A stretch of DNA of 64,000 nucleotides from NCBI RefSeq assembly GCF_022414595.1, contig NZ_JADWYO010000001.1, positions 335,946 through 399,945 of the forward strand. Direction: 5' to 3'. Positions 53,304 to 61,589 of the stretch are shown piece by piece. This DNA is from Streptomyces sp. MUM 203J (GTDB lineage Bacteria > Actinomycetota > Actinomycetes > Streptomycetales > Streptomycetaceae). Each line of letters opens with the position of its first letter. Positions within the stretch are counted from its first letter, which is position 1. The notes under the pieces are model-generated. The model saw only the letters and a list, made by a program, of their open reading frames with translations. It was not told the origin of the DNA and ran no database searches. Both the position numbers and the translations under genes were made by a program.

Positions 53304-54898
53304 AGGACGGCGTGAACGGCGTCGCGCTCGGCGTCTTCCTCTTCTTCTTCCTCCTCGTGACGGTCCTGGGCTTCCTGGCCGCGCGCTGGCGCCGTGCCGC
53401 GAACGAGAACAGCCTCGACGAATGGGGCCTCGGCGGGAGGTCGTTCGGCACCTGGATCACCTGGTTCCTGCTCGGCGGCGACCTCTACACGGCGTACACC
53501 TTCGTCGCGGTCCCGGCGGCGATCTACGCGGCGGGCGCGGCCGGGTTCTTCGCCGTGCCGTACACGATCCTCGTCTACCCGCTGATCTTCACCTTCCTGC
53601 CCCGGCTGTGGTCGGTGTCGCACAAGCACGGGTACGTCACCACCTCCGACTTCGTGCGCGGACGCTGGGGCTCCCGGGGGCTGTCCCTGGCGGTGGCCGT
53701 CACCGGCATCCTCGCCACCATGCCGTACATCGCGCTCCAGCTGGTCGGCATCCAGGCCGTGCTGGACGTGATGGGCGTCGGCGGCGGCGAGTCCGCGCAC
53801 TGGTTCGTCCGGGACCTGCCGCTGCTCATCGCGTTCGGTGTGCTCGCGGCCTACACGTACTCGTCCGGACTGCGCGCCCCGGCCCTGATCGCCTTCGTCA
53901 AGGACACGCTGATCTACCTGGTGATCGCGGTGGCGATCGTCTACATCCCCGTCAAGCTGGGCGGGTTCGACGCGATCTTCGGCGCGGCGAGCGAGAAGTT
54001 CACCAGCAGCGGCAAGGGCTCACTGGTGCCGGGCGAGGCAGGCCAGTGGACGTACGCCACGCTGGCGTTCGGCTCGGCGCTGGCGCTGTTCATGTACCCG
54101 CACTCGATCACGGCCACGCTGTCGTCCGGCAGCCGTGACGTGATCCGCCGCAACACCACGATCCTGCCGCTGTACTCGGTGATGCTGGGCCTGCTGGCGC
54201 TGCTCGGGTTCATGGCGATCGCCGCGGGAGTGCAGGTGGAGAACGGCCAGCTGGCGATCCCTCAGCTGTTCGAGAACATGTTCCCGGACTGGTTCGCGGG
54301 CGTGGCGTTCGCCGCCATCGGCATCGGCGCGCTGGTGCCCGCGGCGATCATGTCGATCGCCGCGGCCAACCTCTTCACCCGCAACATCTACAAGGACTTC
54401 CTGAAGCCGGACGCCACACCGGAGCAGGAGACCAAGGTGTCGAAGCTGGTGTCGCTGCTGGTGAAGGTGGGCGCGCTGGCGTTCGTGCTGACGCTGGACA
54501 AGACGGTCGCGATCAACTTCCAGCTGCTGGGCGGCATCTGGATCCTCCAGACCTTCCCGGCGCTGGTGGGCGGCCTGTTCACCCGCTGGTTCCACCGCTG
54601 GGCGCTGCTCGGCGGCTGGGCGGTCGGCATGGTGTACGGCACGTGGACCGCCTACAACGTGGCGAGCCCGACGCAGAAGCACTTCGGCGGGTCCTCGGCG
54701 GCTATCCCCGGTATCGGGGAGATCGGCTACATCGGCCTGACCGCGTTCGTCCTGAACCTCGCGGTGACGGTGGCGCTGACGTTCGTCCTCCGCGCCCTGA
54801 AGGCCCCGGAGGGCGTCGACGAGACGACCGCGTCGGACTACACGGCGGACGCGGACACGTCGAGGTCCCCCGCCCCGAAGGTCCCCGCGGGCCACTGA
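53300..54898 (+). CDS. Sodium:solute symporter (MctP-like monocarboxylate permease)
   Basis: A 532-residue SSS-family transporter with about 13 membrane helices. DEWGLGGRSFGTWITWFLLGGDLYTAYT is the family's helix 1-2 region in two visible parts (GLGGRSFG, LLGGDLYTAYTF), with IGIGALVPAAIMSIAAANLF further on. It resembles monocarboxylate (lactate/pyruvate/acetate) permeases that pair with DUF3311. The C-terminal 40 residues are cytoplasmic. The ion and substrate are inferred from family. A 16-bp hairpin ends the unit. Confidence 0.9.
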   Translation: MKDGVNGVALGVFLFFFLLVTVLGFLAARWRRAANENSLDEWGLGGRSFGTWITWFLLGGDLYTAYTFVAVPAAIYAAGAAGFFAVPYTILVYPLIFTFLPRLWSVSHKHGYVTTSDFVRGRWGSRGLSLAVAVTGILATMPYIALQLVGIQAVLDVMGVGGGESAHWFVRDLPLLIAFGVLAAYTYSSGLRAPALIAFVKDTLIYLVIAVAIVYIPVKLGGFDAIFGAASEKFTSSGKGSLVPGEAGQWTYATLAFGSALALFMYPHSITATLSSGSRDVIRRNTTILPLYSVMLGLLALLGFMAIAAGVQVENGQLAIPQLFENMFPDWFAGVAFAAIGIGALVPAAIMSIAAANLFTRNIYKDFLKPDATPEQETKVSKLVSLLVKVGALAFVLTLDKTVAINFQLLGGIWILQTFPALVGGLFTRWFHRWALLGGWAVGMVYGTWTAYNVASPTQKHFGGSSAAIPGIGEIGYIGLTAFVLNLAVTVALTFVLRALKAPEGVDETTASDYTADADTSRSPAPKVPAGH

Positions 54899-54909
54899 GC
54901 CCCGCACCC

Positions 54910-54946
54910 CGGAGGGCCGCCGCACCCGTGGTGCGGCGGCCCTCCG
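54910..54946. terminator. 16-bp hairpin terminator after the symporter
   Basis: Arms 54910-54925 and 54931-54946 pair perfectly around CCGTG, between the symporter and the convergent toxin gene. Confidence 0.9.
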
Positions 54947-54974
54947 CCGTCCCGGCGACCAGCACCGCGGGCCC

Positions 54975-55289
54975 TCAGAGCAGGCCCAGCACCAGCTTGA
55001 CCGCCCGCTCGACGTCGACCCACTCCTCCGGGTCGACGCGGCCCGCGAAGTCGCCCAGCCGTGTGGGGTCGACGGCCGCCATCTGCTCGACGAGAACCAC
55101 CGTGGCCGTGCCGTTCATGTCGAGCTTCGGGTGAAGCAACCCGGGTGCGGCGCTCGTCGAGGTCGGAGCGACGATCAGCGTCGACGTGGCGAGTGCCGCG
55201 GTCTGGAGCACGACCGCATAGCGCGTATCGCGCTCTTCATGGCCGACCGCGTCCTCACGGACCCTCAGCCGGTGGACGTCACCACGCAC
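54975..55289 (-). CDS. MazF/PemK-type toxin
   Basis: A 104-residue protein of the MazF ribonuclease fold. The N-terminal RGDVHRLR and GHEERDTRYAVVLQ match the family's GDV...RPvvvl region; TSTLIVAPTSTSA and a VLVEQMAAVDPTRLG strand-helix follow. Such toxins cut single-stranded RNA. GTG 55289 lies inside the 3' end of the antitoxin gene (11-bp overlap), the usual coupling order of antitoxin first. Some catalytic positions differ from E. coli MazF, so activity is inferred. Confidence 0.85.
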   Translation of the reverse strand: MRGDVHRLRVREDAVGHEERDTRYAVVLQTAALATSTLIVAPTSTSAAPGLLHPKLDMNGTATVVLVEQMAAVDPTRLGDFAGRVDPEEWVDVERAVKLVLGLL

Positions 55290-55518
55290 GGAGCTCCTCC
55301 ATGTCGGCCCGGACCTCGGCGAGTTCCGTCTGGTAGGCCGGGTCGTTCCGCCATGCGGCGAGCTCGGCGGCCGCCTCGCGGTACTGCTCACGGACGTACG
55401 CCTCGTGAATCGCCGCTCTTATGGCGTCCGACGCCGTCACGTCCCGGAGGGCGGCCAGCGCTTCGAGCTCACGATGAGTGTCGGCGTCGGGTCGGAAGGT
55501 GATGGCCTTCGGCGTCAT
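55279..55518 (-). CDS. Ribbon-helix-helix antitoxin
   Basis: A 79-residue protein. Residues 1-40 are a ribbon-helix-helix DNA-binding domain (AITFRPDADTHRELEALAAL, then TASDAIRAAIHEAY), and the helical tail should wrap the toxin. It probably represses its own promoter. It precedes and overlaps the MazF-type gene. The promoter lies in the interval shared with nrdA. Confidence 0.88.
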   Translation of the reverse strand: MTPKAITFRPDADTHRELEALAALRDVTASDAIRAAIHEAYVREQYREAAAELAAWRNDPAYQTELAEVRADMEELRAW

Positions 55519-55581
55519 GGCCCCAGTGTCATACGAAACGCATTACGAGCGAGCCTCCGACCGTCACCTTCTGACACCAAG

Positions 55582-55629
55582 GCACAACATGTGGGGGGCG
55601 ACGCAGCAGGCTCCCCCCACATGTATGCT
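55582..55629. promoter_or_regulatory. Pair of NrdR boxes upstream of nrdAB
   Basis: Box 1 GCACAACATGTGGGGG (55582-55597) and box 2 CCCCCACATGTATGCT (55614-55629) share the C-A-AT-T(-G) core of the NrdR consensus. Their centres are 32 bp apart, three helical turns, as known for NrdR box pairs. Viewed together they form 12-bp inverted arms (ACATGTGGGGGG and its complement). NrdR represses ribonucleotide reductase genes when ATP/dATP signal sufficiency. Box 2 overlaps a TATGCT -10-like hexamer. Confidence 0.75.
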
Positions 55630-55745
55630 CGTCCTCGCTGTCGCGCAGGGGAATCCGGTGGGAATCCGGAACTGTCCCGCAACGGTGTGATCGGTGTGCT
55701 TTCGCGCACCCGCAGTCCGATGACCTGCCGCAGTGCGCCCGGACC
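55630..55745 (+). ncRNA. Cobalamin (B12) riboswitch controlling nrdAB
   Basis: The aptamer core is clear: GGAATCCGGTGGGAATCCGG, then ACTGTCCCGCAACGGTG, and the B12 box AGTCCGATGACCTGCC (55714-55729). A downstream stem GGCCCGG/CCGGGCC (55750-55756 with 55770-55776) can serve as expression platform. It sits 130 bp before nrdA. In S. coelicolor a B12 riboswitch turns off the class Ia nrdAB operon when cobalamin allows the B12-dependent class II enzyme to work. Ends are approximate. Confidence 0.93.
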
Positions 55746-55877
55746 GTCCGGCCCGGGTGCTCCAGACGTCCGGGCCTCGCGGAATGGGCCGGTGGACGCG
55801 GTCACGCATGCCTGCCGCCGCTTCCCCCGCCGCCCGCACCGCAACAGGCCCCGAGCCGAGCGAGGGAGAGCCCCCAC

Positions 55878-58301
55878 GTGACCATCGCGCCAGCGGATCC
55901 GGCCTCAGCGACCACCGGAGTCGACGCCGAGGGCGACGCCCCGGGCACGGCCCGCCCGTCTCCCGCCACCACCCTCGACGGAGGCCCTTCGGGCCGCGGC
56001 GCCGAACTCCTCCGGACCCTCACCGACCTCACCGCCGATCTGCCGGACACCGACCCGGGCCGGGTCGCCGCCGCCGCGCTGCGCGGCCGGCACGCCGGGT
56101 CGGACGAGGCGGAGCTGCGGGACCTCGCCACCGAGGCCGCCGCCGGGCTGATCTCCGAAGACCCGGCGTACTCCCGGCTCGCCGCCCGGCTGCTGGCCCG
56201 CACCATCGTGGAGGAGGCGGCCTCGCAGGGTGCGACGGGCTTCTCCGCGTCGGTCGCCGTCGGGCACCGCGAGGGGCTCATCGCGGACCGCACGGCGGAG
56301 TTCGTACAGCTCCACGGCGACCGCCTCGACGGGGTCGTCGACCCCGTGGGCGACGACCGCTTCGGCTACTTCGGGCTCCGCACCCTCTACTCCCGCTACC
56401 TGCTGCGCCACCCGCTCACCCGCAAGGTCGTCGAGACCCCGCAGCAGTTCATGCTGCGCGTGGCCTGCGGGCTCGCGGAGGACGACAGCGCACGGGCGCT
56501 GGAGGAGGTCATGGCGCTGTACGGGCTCATGAGCCGCCTCGACTACCTGCCCTCCTCCCCCACGCTCTTCAACTCCGGCACCCGCCACCCCCAGATGTCC
56601 TCCTGCTACCTGCTGGACTCCCCGCAGGACGAGCTGGACTCCATCTACGACCGCTACCACCAGGTCGCGCGGCTGTCCAAGCACGCGGGCGGCATCGGCC
56701 TGTCGTACTCCCGCATCCGGGCGCGCGGTTCGCTGATCCGCGGCACCAACGGGCACTCCAACGGCATCGTGCCGTTCCTGAAGACCCTCGACGCGTCCGT
56801 CGCCGCCGTCAACCAGGGCGGGCGCCGCAAGGGCGCGGCGGCCGTGTACCTGGAGACCTGGCACGCGGACATCGAGGAGTTCCTGGAGCTGCGCGACAAC
56901 ACCGGGGAGGACGCCCGGCGCACCCACAACCTCAACCTGGCGCACTGGATCCCGGACGAGTTCATGCGCCGGGTCAACGAGGACCGCGAGTGGTCGCTGT
57001 TCTCCCCGTCGGACGTACCCGAGCTGGTCGACCTGTGGGGCGAGGAGTTCGACGCCGCGTACCGGGCCGCCGAGGCGAAGGGCCTGGCCCGCAAGACGAT
57101 GCCGGCCCGCGACCTGTACGGCCGCATGATGCGGACCCTGGCCCAGACCGGCAACGGCTGGATGACCTTCAAGGACGCCGCCAACCGCACCGCCAACCAG
57201 ACCGCCGAGCCGGGGCACACGGTCCACTCCTCGAACCTGTGCACCGAGATCCTGGAGGTCACGGACGACGGGGAGACCGCGGTCTGCAACCTGGGGTCGG
57301 TGAACCTCGGCGCGTTCGTCGCCGACGGTGACATCGACTGGAAGCGGCTGGACGAGACCGTCCGTACCGCCGTGACCTTCCTCGACCGGGTCGTCGACAT
57401 CAACTTCTACCCGACCGAGCAGGCGGGCCGCTCCAACGCCCGCTGGCGGCCGGTGGGCCTGGGCGCGATGGGCCTCCAGGACGTCTTCTTCAAGCTGCGG
57501 CTGCCCTTCGACTCGGCGGAGGCCCGGGCCCTGTCGACCCGGATCGCGGAGCGCATCATGCTCGCCGCGTACGAGGCGTCGGCCGACCTGGCCGAGCGCA
57601 ACGGGCCGCTGCCCGCCTGGGAGCAGACCCGGGCGGCGCGCGGGGTGCTGCACCCCGACCACTACGACGCGGAACTCTCCTGGCCGGAGCGGTGGGCGGC
57701 GCTGCGCGAGCGGATCGCGGCCGTCGGCATGCGCAACTCGCTGCTGCTGGCCATCGCGCCGACCGCGACGATCGCCTCGATCGCCGGTGTGTACGAGTGC
57801 ATCGAGCCGCAGGTGTCGAACCTGTTCAAACGCGAGACGCTGTCCGGGGAGTTCCTCCAGGTCAACTCGTACCTGGTGAAGGAGCTGAAGGAGCTCGGCG
57901 TGTGGGACGCGCAGACCCGGGAGGCGCTGCGCGAGTCCAACGGCTCGGTGCAGGGCTTCACCTGGGTCCCGGCGGACGTCCGCGCGCTGTACCGCACGGC
58001 GTGGGAGATCCCGCAGCGCGGCCTGATCGACATGGCGGCCGCCCGCACCCCGTTCCTGGACCAGTCGCAGTCGCTGAACCTGTTCATGGAGACGCCGACG
58101 ATCGGCAAGCTGTCGTCGATGTACGCGTACGCCTGGAAGCAGGGCCTGAAGACCACGTACTACCTGCGGTCCCGCCCCGCGACGAGGATCGCGCGGGCGG
58201 CGTCCGGCACCACCCCCGTCCCCGTACAGCAGAGCACGCCCGACCCCGAGGCCGTCGCCTGCTCCCTTGAGAACCCCGAGTCCTGCGAGGCATGCCAGTG
58301 A
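55878..58301 (+). CDS. nrdA: Class Ia ribonucleoside-diphosphate reductase, alpha subunit
   Basis: An 807-residue catalytic subunit that reduces ribonucleoside to deoxyribonucleoside diphosphates. The active site NLCTE (N-x-C-x-E) is present, with the redox cysteines in MSSCYLL and CNLGSVNL. The thioredoxin-reducible C-terminal pair is CEACQ. The first ~90 residues include a Gly/Ala-rich lead before an ATP-cone-like helical part. GTG 55878 follows GAGGGAGAG. It overlaps nrdB by 10 bp. It depends on the oxygen-using beta subunit, so it is the B12-independent enzyme, controlled by the riboswitch and NrdR boxes upstream. Confidence 0.95.
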   Translation: MTIAPADPASATTGVDAEGDAPGTARPSPATTLDGGPSGRGAELLRTLTDLTADLPDTDPGRVAAAALRGRHAGSDEAELRDLATEAAAGLISEDPAYSRLAARLLARTIVEEAASQGATGFSASVAVGHREGLIADRTAEFVQLHGDRLDGVVDPVGDDRFGYFGLRTLYSRYLLRHPLTRKVVETPQQFMLRVACGLAEDDSARALEEVMALYGLMSRLDYLPSSPTLFNSGTRHPQMSSCYLLDSPQDELDSIYDRYHQVARLSKHAGGIGLSYSRIRARGSLIRGTNGHSNGIVPFLKTLDASVAAVNQGGRRKGAAAVYLETWHADIEEFLELRDNTGEDARRTHNLNLAHWIPDEFMRRVNEDREWSLFSPSDVPELVDLWGEEFDAAYRAAEAKGLARKTMPARDLYGRMMRTLAQTGNGWMTFKDAANRTANQTAEPGHTVHSSNLCTEILEVTDDGETAVCNLGSVNLGAFVADGDIDWKRLDETVRTAVTFLDRVVDINFYPTEQAGRSNARWRPVGLGAMGLQDVFFKLRLPFDSAEARALSTRIAERIMLAAYEASADLAERNGPLPAWEQTRAARGVLHPDHYDAELSWPERWAALRERIAAVGMRNSLLLAIAPTATIASIAGVYECIEPQVSNLFKRETLSGEFLQVNSYLVKELKELGVWDAQTREALRESNGSVQGFTWVPADVRALYRTAWEIPQRGLIDMAAARTPFLDQSQSLNLFMETPTIGKLSSMYAYAWKQGLKTTYYLRSRPATRIARAASGTTPVPVQQSTPDPEAVACSLENPESCEACQ

Positions 58302-59365
58302 CCGCCCACCCGTCGCCCGAGCACCACCCCTCAACGACGGCGCTTCGCGCCGGCGGTGTCAGTTCCCAGAACCTGCTCGACCCCGGCTTCGAGCTGACGC
58401 TGCGCCCGATGCGCTACCCCGACTTCTACGAGCGCTACCGGGACGCGATCAAGAACACCTGGACCGTCGAGGAGGTCGACCTCCACTCGGACGTCGCGGA
58501 CCTGGCGAAGCTCAGCCCCGGTGAGCAGCACCTCATCGGCCGCCTGGTCGCGTTCTTCGCGACGGGCGACTCGATCGTGGCGAACAACCTGGTGCTGACG
58601 CTCTACAAGCACATCAACTCGCCCGAGGCGCGGCTGTACCTGTCCCGCCAGCTGTTCGAGGAGGCCGTGCACGTCCAGTTCTATCTGACGCTGCTCGACA
58701 CCTACCTCCCCGACCCGGAGGACCGCGCCGCCGCGTTCGCCGCCGTCGAGAACATCCCGTCCATCCGCGAGAAGGCAGCCTTCTGCTTCAAGTGGATGGA
58801 CTCGGTGGAGAAGCTGGACCGGCTGGAGACCCAGGCCGACCGCCGCCGCTTCCTGCTCAACCTGATCTGCTTCGCCGCCTGCATCGAGGGCCTGTTCTTC
58901 TACGGCGCCTTCGCGTACGTGTACTGGTTCCGGTCGCGCGGTCTGCTGCACGGCCTGGCCACCGGCACCAACTGGGTGTTCCGCGACGAGACGATGCACA
59001 TGAGCTTCGCGTTCGAGGTGGTCGACACGGTCCGCAAGGAGGAGCCGGAGCTGTTCGACGAGCAGCTTGGCCGGCAGGTCACCGACATGCTCAAGGAGGC
59101 CGTGGAGGCCGAGCTGCAGTTCGCCCGCGACCTGTGCGGCGACGGGCTGCCGGGCATGAACACCGACTCCATGCGCCAGTACCTGGAGTGCGTGGCCGAC
59201 CAGCGCCTCCAGCGGCTCGGCTTCGCCCCGGTGTACGGCTCCGAGAACCCGTTCGCCTTCATGGAGCTCCAGGGCGTCCAGGAGCTGACGAACTTCTTCG
59301 AGCGCCGCCCCTCTGCCTACCAGGTGGCGGTGGAGGGTTCGGTGGACCTGGACGAGGACTTCTGA
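58292..59365 (+). CDS. nrdB: Class Ia ribonucleotide reductase, beta subunit
   Basis: A 357-residue diiron protein that makes the radical for NrdA. Metal ligands are Asp93 (TGDSIV), Glu124 and His127 (FEEAVHVQ), with further Glu and His in the second half (DETMHMSFAFE). The radical-site Tyr131 lies four residues after His127, as in class Ia enzymes. ATG 58292 overlaps the nrdA stop by 10 bp. The C-terminal acidic tail (DLDEDF) should dock on NrdA. Confidence 0.95.
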   Translation: MPVTAHPSPEHHPSTTALRAGGVSSQNLLDPGFELTLRPMRYPDFYERYRDAIKNTWTVEEVDLHSDVADLAKLSPGEQHLIGRLVAFFATGDSIVANNLVLTLYKHINSPEARLYLSRQLFEEAVHVQFYLTLLDTYLPDPEDRAAAFAAVENIPSIREKAAFCFKWMDSVEKLDRLETQADRRRFLLNLICFAACIEGLFFYGAFAYVYWFRSRGLLHGLATGTNWVFRDETMHMSFAFEVVDTVRKEEPELFDEQLGRQVTDMLKEAVEAELQFARDLCGDGLPGMNTDSMRQYLECVADQRLQRLGFAPVYGSENPFAFMELQGVQELTNFFERRPSAYQVAVEGSVDLDEDF

Positions 59366-59367
59366 GG

Positions 59368-59781
59368 ATGCTCCGTACGCGGTCGGCGGCCGGTGCCGCC
59401 GCCGTGCTCACCGTCGCCGCGGGCCTGGGTGTCAGGTCCGCGGCGACGGGTGTCGTCGCCAAGTACGCGGGCGACGCTCTGTACACGGTGCTCGTGCTGG
59501 CGCTGGTGGTGCTGGTGGCGCCCCGGCTGCGTCCGTGGGCGGCGGCCGGGTGGGCGCTGGGCATCAGCTGGGCGGTGGAGCTGTTCCAGCTGACCGGGGT
59601 GCCCGCGGCGCTGGCCGCGCACCCGGTCGTCGGCACCCCGGCCCGCCTGGTGCTCGGGACGTCCTTCAACACCCCGGACCTTTTCTGGTACGGGGTCGGC
59701 GCGGCGGCCGGCTGGGCGGTGCTCAGCCGGCCGTGGCGCCGCCGGCGCCGTGAACGTCAGTCGTTGGGGACGGTCTCGTAG
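59368..59781 (+). CDS. DUF2809 membrane protein
   Basis: A 137-residue protein with four predicted membrane helices ([66 protein letters not shown]), fitting DUF2809. It starts 2 bp after nrdB, so it is in that operon. In S. coelicolor the third gene of the operon was described as the AraC-like nrdS; none is here. Function unknown. Its last 25 bp overlap the convergent deformylase gene. Confidence 0.83.
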   Translation: MLRTRSAAGAAAVLTVAAGLGVRSAATGVVAKYAGDALYTVLVLALVVLVAPRLRPWAAAGWALGISWAVELFQLTGVPAALAAHPVVGTPARLVLGTSFNTPDLFWYGVGAAAGWAVLSRPWRRRRRERQSLGTVS

Positions 59782-60407
59782 CGCGGCGTGCCCTCCGCCA
59801 TCTGCCGCAGCGCGTCCTTGCGGTCCCGCTTGGACAGCCGGTCGATGTACAGGTAGCCGTACAGGTGGTCCGTCTCGTGCTGGAGGCAGCGGGCGAAGTA
59901 GCCGGTGCCGCGCACCTTGACCGGGTTGCCGTGCACGTCCTGCCCGTGCACCTCGGCGTAGTCGGGGCGGGCCAGCGCCGCGTACGCGGTGGGGACGGAC
60001 AGGCAGCCCTCGTTGGAGTCGTCGAGGACGCGGCGCTCGGCCGGAAGCTCCTGGAGGACCGGGTTGATCACGACGCCGGTGTGCCGGACGCCCTCGTCGT
60101 CGGGGCAGTCGTAGACGAAGACCTTCAGGTCGACGCCGATCTGGTTGGCGGCCAGGCCCACGCCCTCGGCGGTGCGCTGGCTGGCGAACATGTCGTCGAC
60201 GAGCTGCGCCAGCTCGTCCCCGAACTCGGTGACGTCCTTGCACTCCTTGTGCAGCACCGGGTTGCCGACCACCGTGATGGGACGGGACGTGCCGCGTTCG
60301 CGGTGGGCCCGCTCGCGCTCCTCGCAGTCCTCCGTGTCGACGATGTAGCCCTCGTCGTCCACGGGCAGGGTGCCGTCGCCCTGCTGCCGAGTCTCCTGCT
60401 GCGCCAT
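59757..60407 (-). CDS. def: Peptide deformylase
   Basis: A 216-residue Fe/Zn enzyme that removes the formyl group from new proteins. The three motifs are [10 protein letters not shown] (82-91), EGCLS (133-137, Cys135) and HETDH (177-181). About 40 charged residues precede the catalytic domain. Two deformylases are common in Streptomyces, so this may be one of several. Confidence 0.95.
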   Translation of the reverse strand: MAQQETRQQGDGTLPVDDEGYIVDTEDCEERERAHRERGTSRPITVVGNPVLHKECKDVTEFGDELAQLVDDMFASQRTAEGVGLAANQIGVDLKVFVYDCPDDEGVRHTGVVINPVLQELPAERRVLDDSNEGCLSVPTAYAALARPDYAEVHGQDVHGNPVKVRGTGYFARCLQHETDHLYGYLYIDRLSKRDRKDALRQMAEGTPRYETVPND

Positions 60408-60493
60408 GTCCGTCGTCCGCGCCTTCCCTGAGAAGTCACCGTGTGGGTCGTGCCCGTACAGGGTACGGGGCCCCGGCGACCCGCTTCACCGGC

Positions 60494-61474
60494 TCAGCAG
60501 ACTTCTTCCAGATCGCGCCACTCACGGCTGTCCGGGCTGTCCGCGACCCAGCCGTCGAGGAGACCGCGCACCAGCCCGGCGGGCGCGGCGATGCCGCACT
60601 CCCGCTCCGGAACCCACAGGTCGCCGGAGGTGCGGTGGCCGAGCGGCCCCGGGTGGCCGGGCTCACTGTGGTCGTGCGGGTCCAGGTGCTCGCCCTCGCC
60701 CTCGGCGCTGGGCATCCGGGACTCGGAGCAGGACCGGCACAGGAGCCGTACGGAGGAGGACCAGTCCTCGGCGGCGAATCCGGCGTCCGCGGCGAGCTGT
60801 TCCAGGGCGTTCCGGTCGGCCTCGGTGGCGGCTTCCAGGAGGACGACCCAGGTGGGGACGGGCGAGGGGGCCCACAGCTCGATCTCGTCGAACACGGGGA
60901 AGCTGTGGCCCGTGGCGGTGGTGCGCTCCCCGTTGGGGACACCGTCGTGAAGGACGACCTCGCCCCAGCGGCGGCCGGAGGACGGCAGGGGGATGGACAG
61001 CACTTCTATCCGTGCCGGGTCGAGCCGGCGGCCCCACACCACCTCGGCCTCGCCCTCCGGCGACAGCCGTACGGCGGCGCTGCCGAGGTCCATGCCGGTG
61101 GGCTCGCCGCCCGGGGCGGTCCGGTCGGGCACCTTCAGCCCGTACGCCTGCCAGGCGCGGCGGGCCAGCGGCCAGTCCTGGAGGGCGGTGGCGGCGATGC
61201 CGACGTTCCACCAGTCGGGAGCGCCGGTCTCCCTGTCGAGCAGCGCGACCGCTCGCAGCCCGGCGGCCCGGGCCTGCTCCCAGTCGTGCCGGAACTTGTG
61301 CAGCAGGGCCAGGTTGAACCAGGACTCCGAGAGCCACGGCTCCAGGTCCGCCGCACGGGTCAGCAGCGCGCCCGCGTCCTCGTACCGCCCGTCCCCGATC
61401 AGCGTGAACGCGCGGTCGGTGGCCTGCCGCCACGAGGCGGAGGGCCGATGCCGTACCTTCCCGAAGATCCTCAC
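60494..61474 (-). CDS. Tetratricopeptide-repeat protein, unknown function
   Basis: A 326-residue protein. Residues about 15-110 contain TPR helices (ATDRAFTLIGDGRYEDAGAL, WFNLALLHKFRHDWEQARAA). A beta-rich part follows (GEAEVVWGRRLDPARIEVLS), then a C-terminal region with a possible zinc pair (LCRSCSESR). The start is GTG 61474, with GGCGGGA upstream. It looks cytoplasmic. Partner unknown; the neighbouring deformylase starts a separate unit 86 bp away. Confidence 0.8.
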   Translation of the reverse strand: MRIFGKVRHRPSASWRQATDRAFTLIGDGRYEDAGALLTRAADLEPWLSESWFNLALLHKFRHDWEQARAAGLRAVALLDRETGAPDWWNVGIAATALQDWPLARRAWQAYGLKVPDRTAPGGEPTGMDLGSAAVRLSPEGEAEVVWGRRLDPARIEVLSIPLPSSGRRWGEVVLHDGVPNGERTTATGHSFPVFDEIELWAPSPVPTWVVLLEAATEADRNALEQLAADAGFAAEDWSSSVRLLCRSCSESRMPSAEGEGEHLDPHDHSEPGHPGPLGHRTSGDLWVPERECGIAAPAGLVRGLLDGWVADSPDSREWRDLEEVC

Positions 61475-61589
61475 GATTCCCGCCTGCCGGTCTGCCGGTC
61501 GCTGAAGGTTCTGCCCCGGACTCCCTCTCAGTTGGCATCCAACCATGCCCGGTCGCACACCCGCTCATTACCCATGGGTTACCCCGCTC

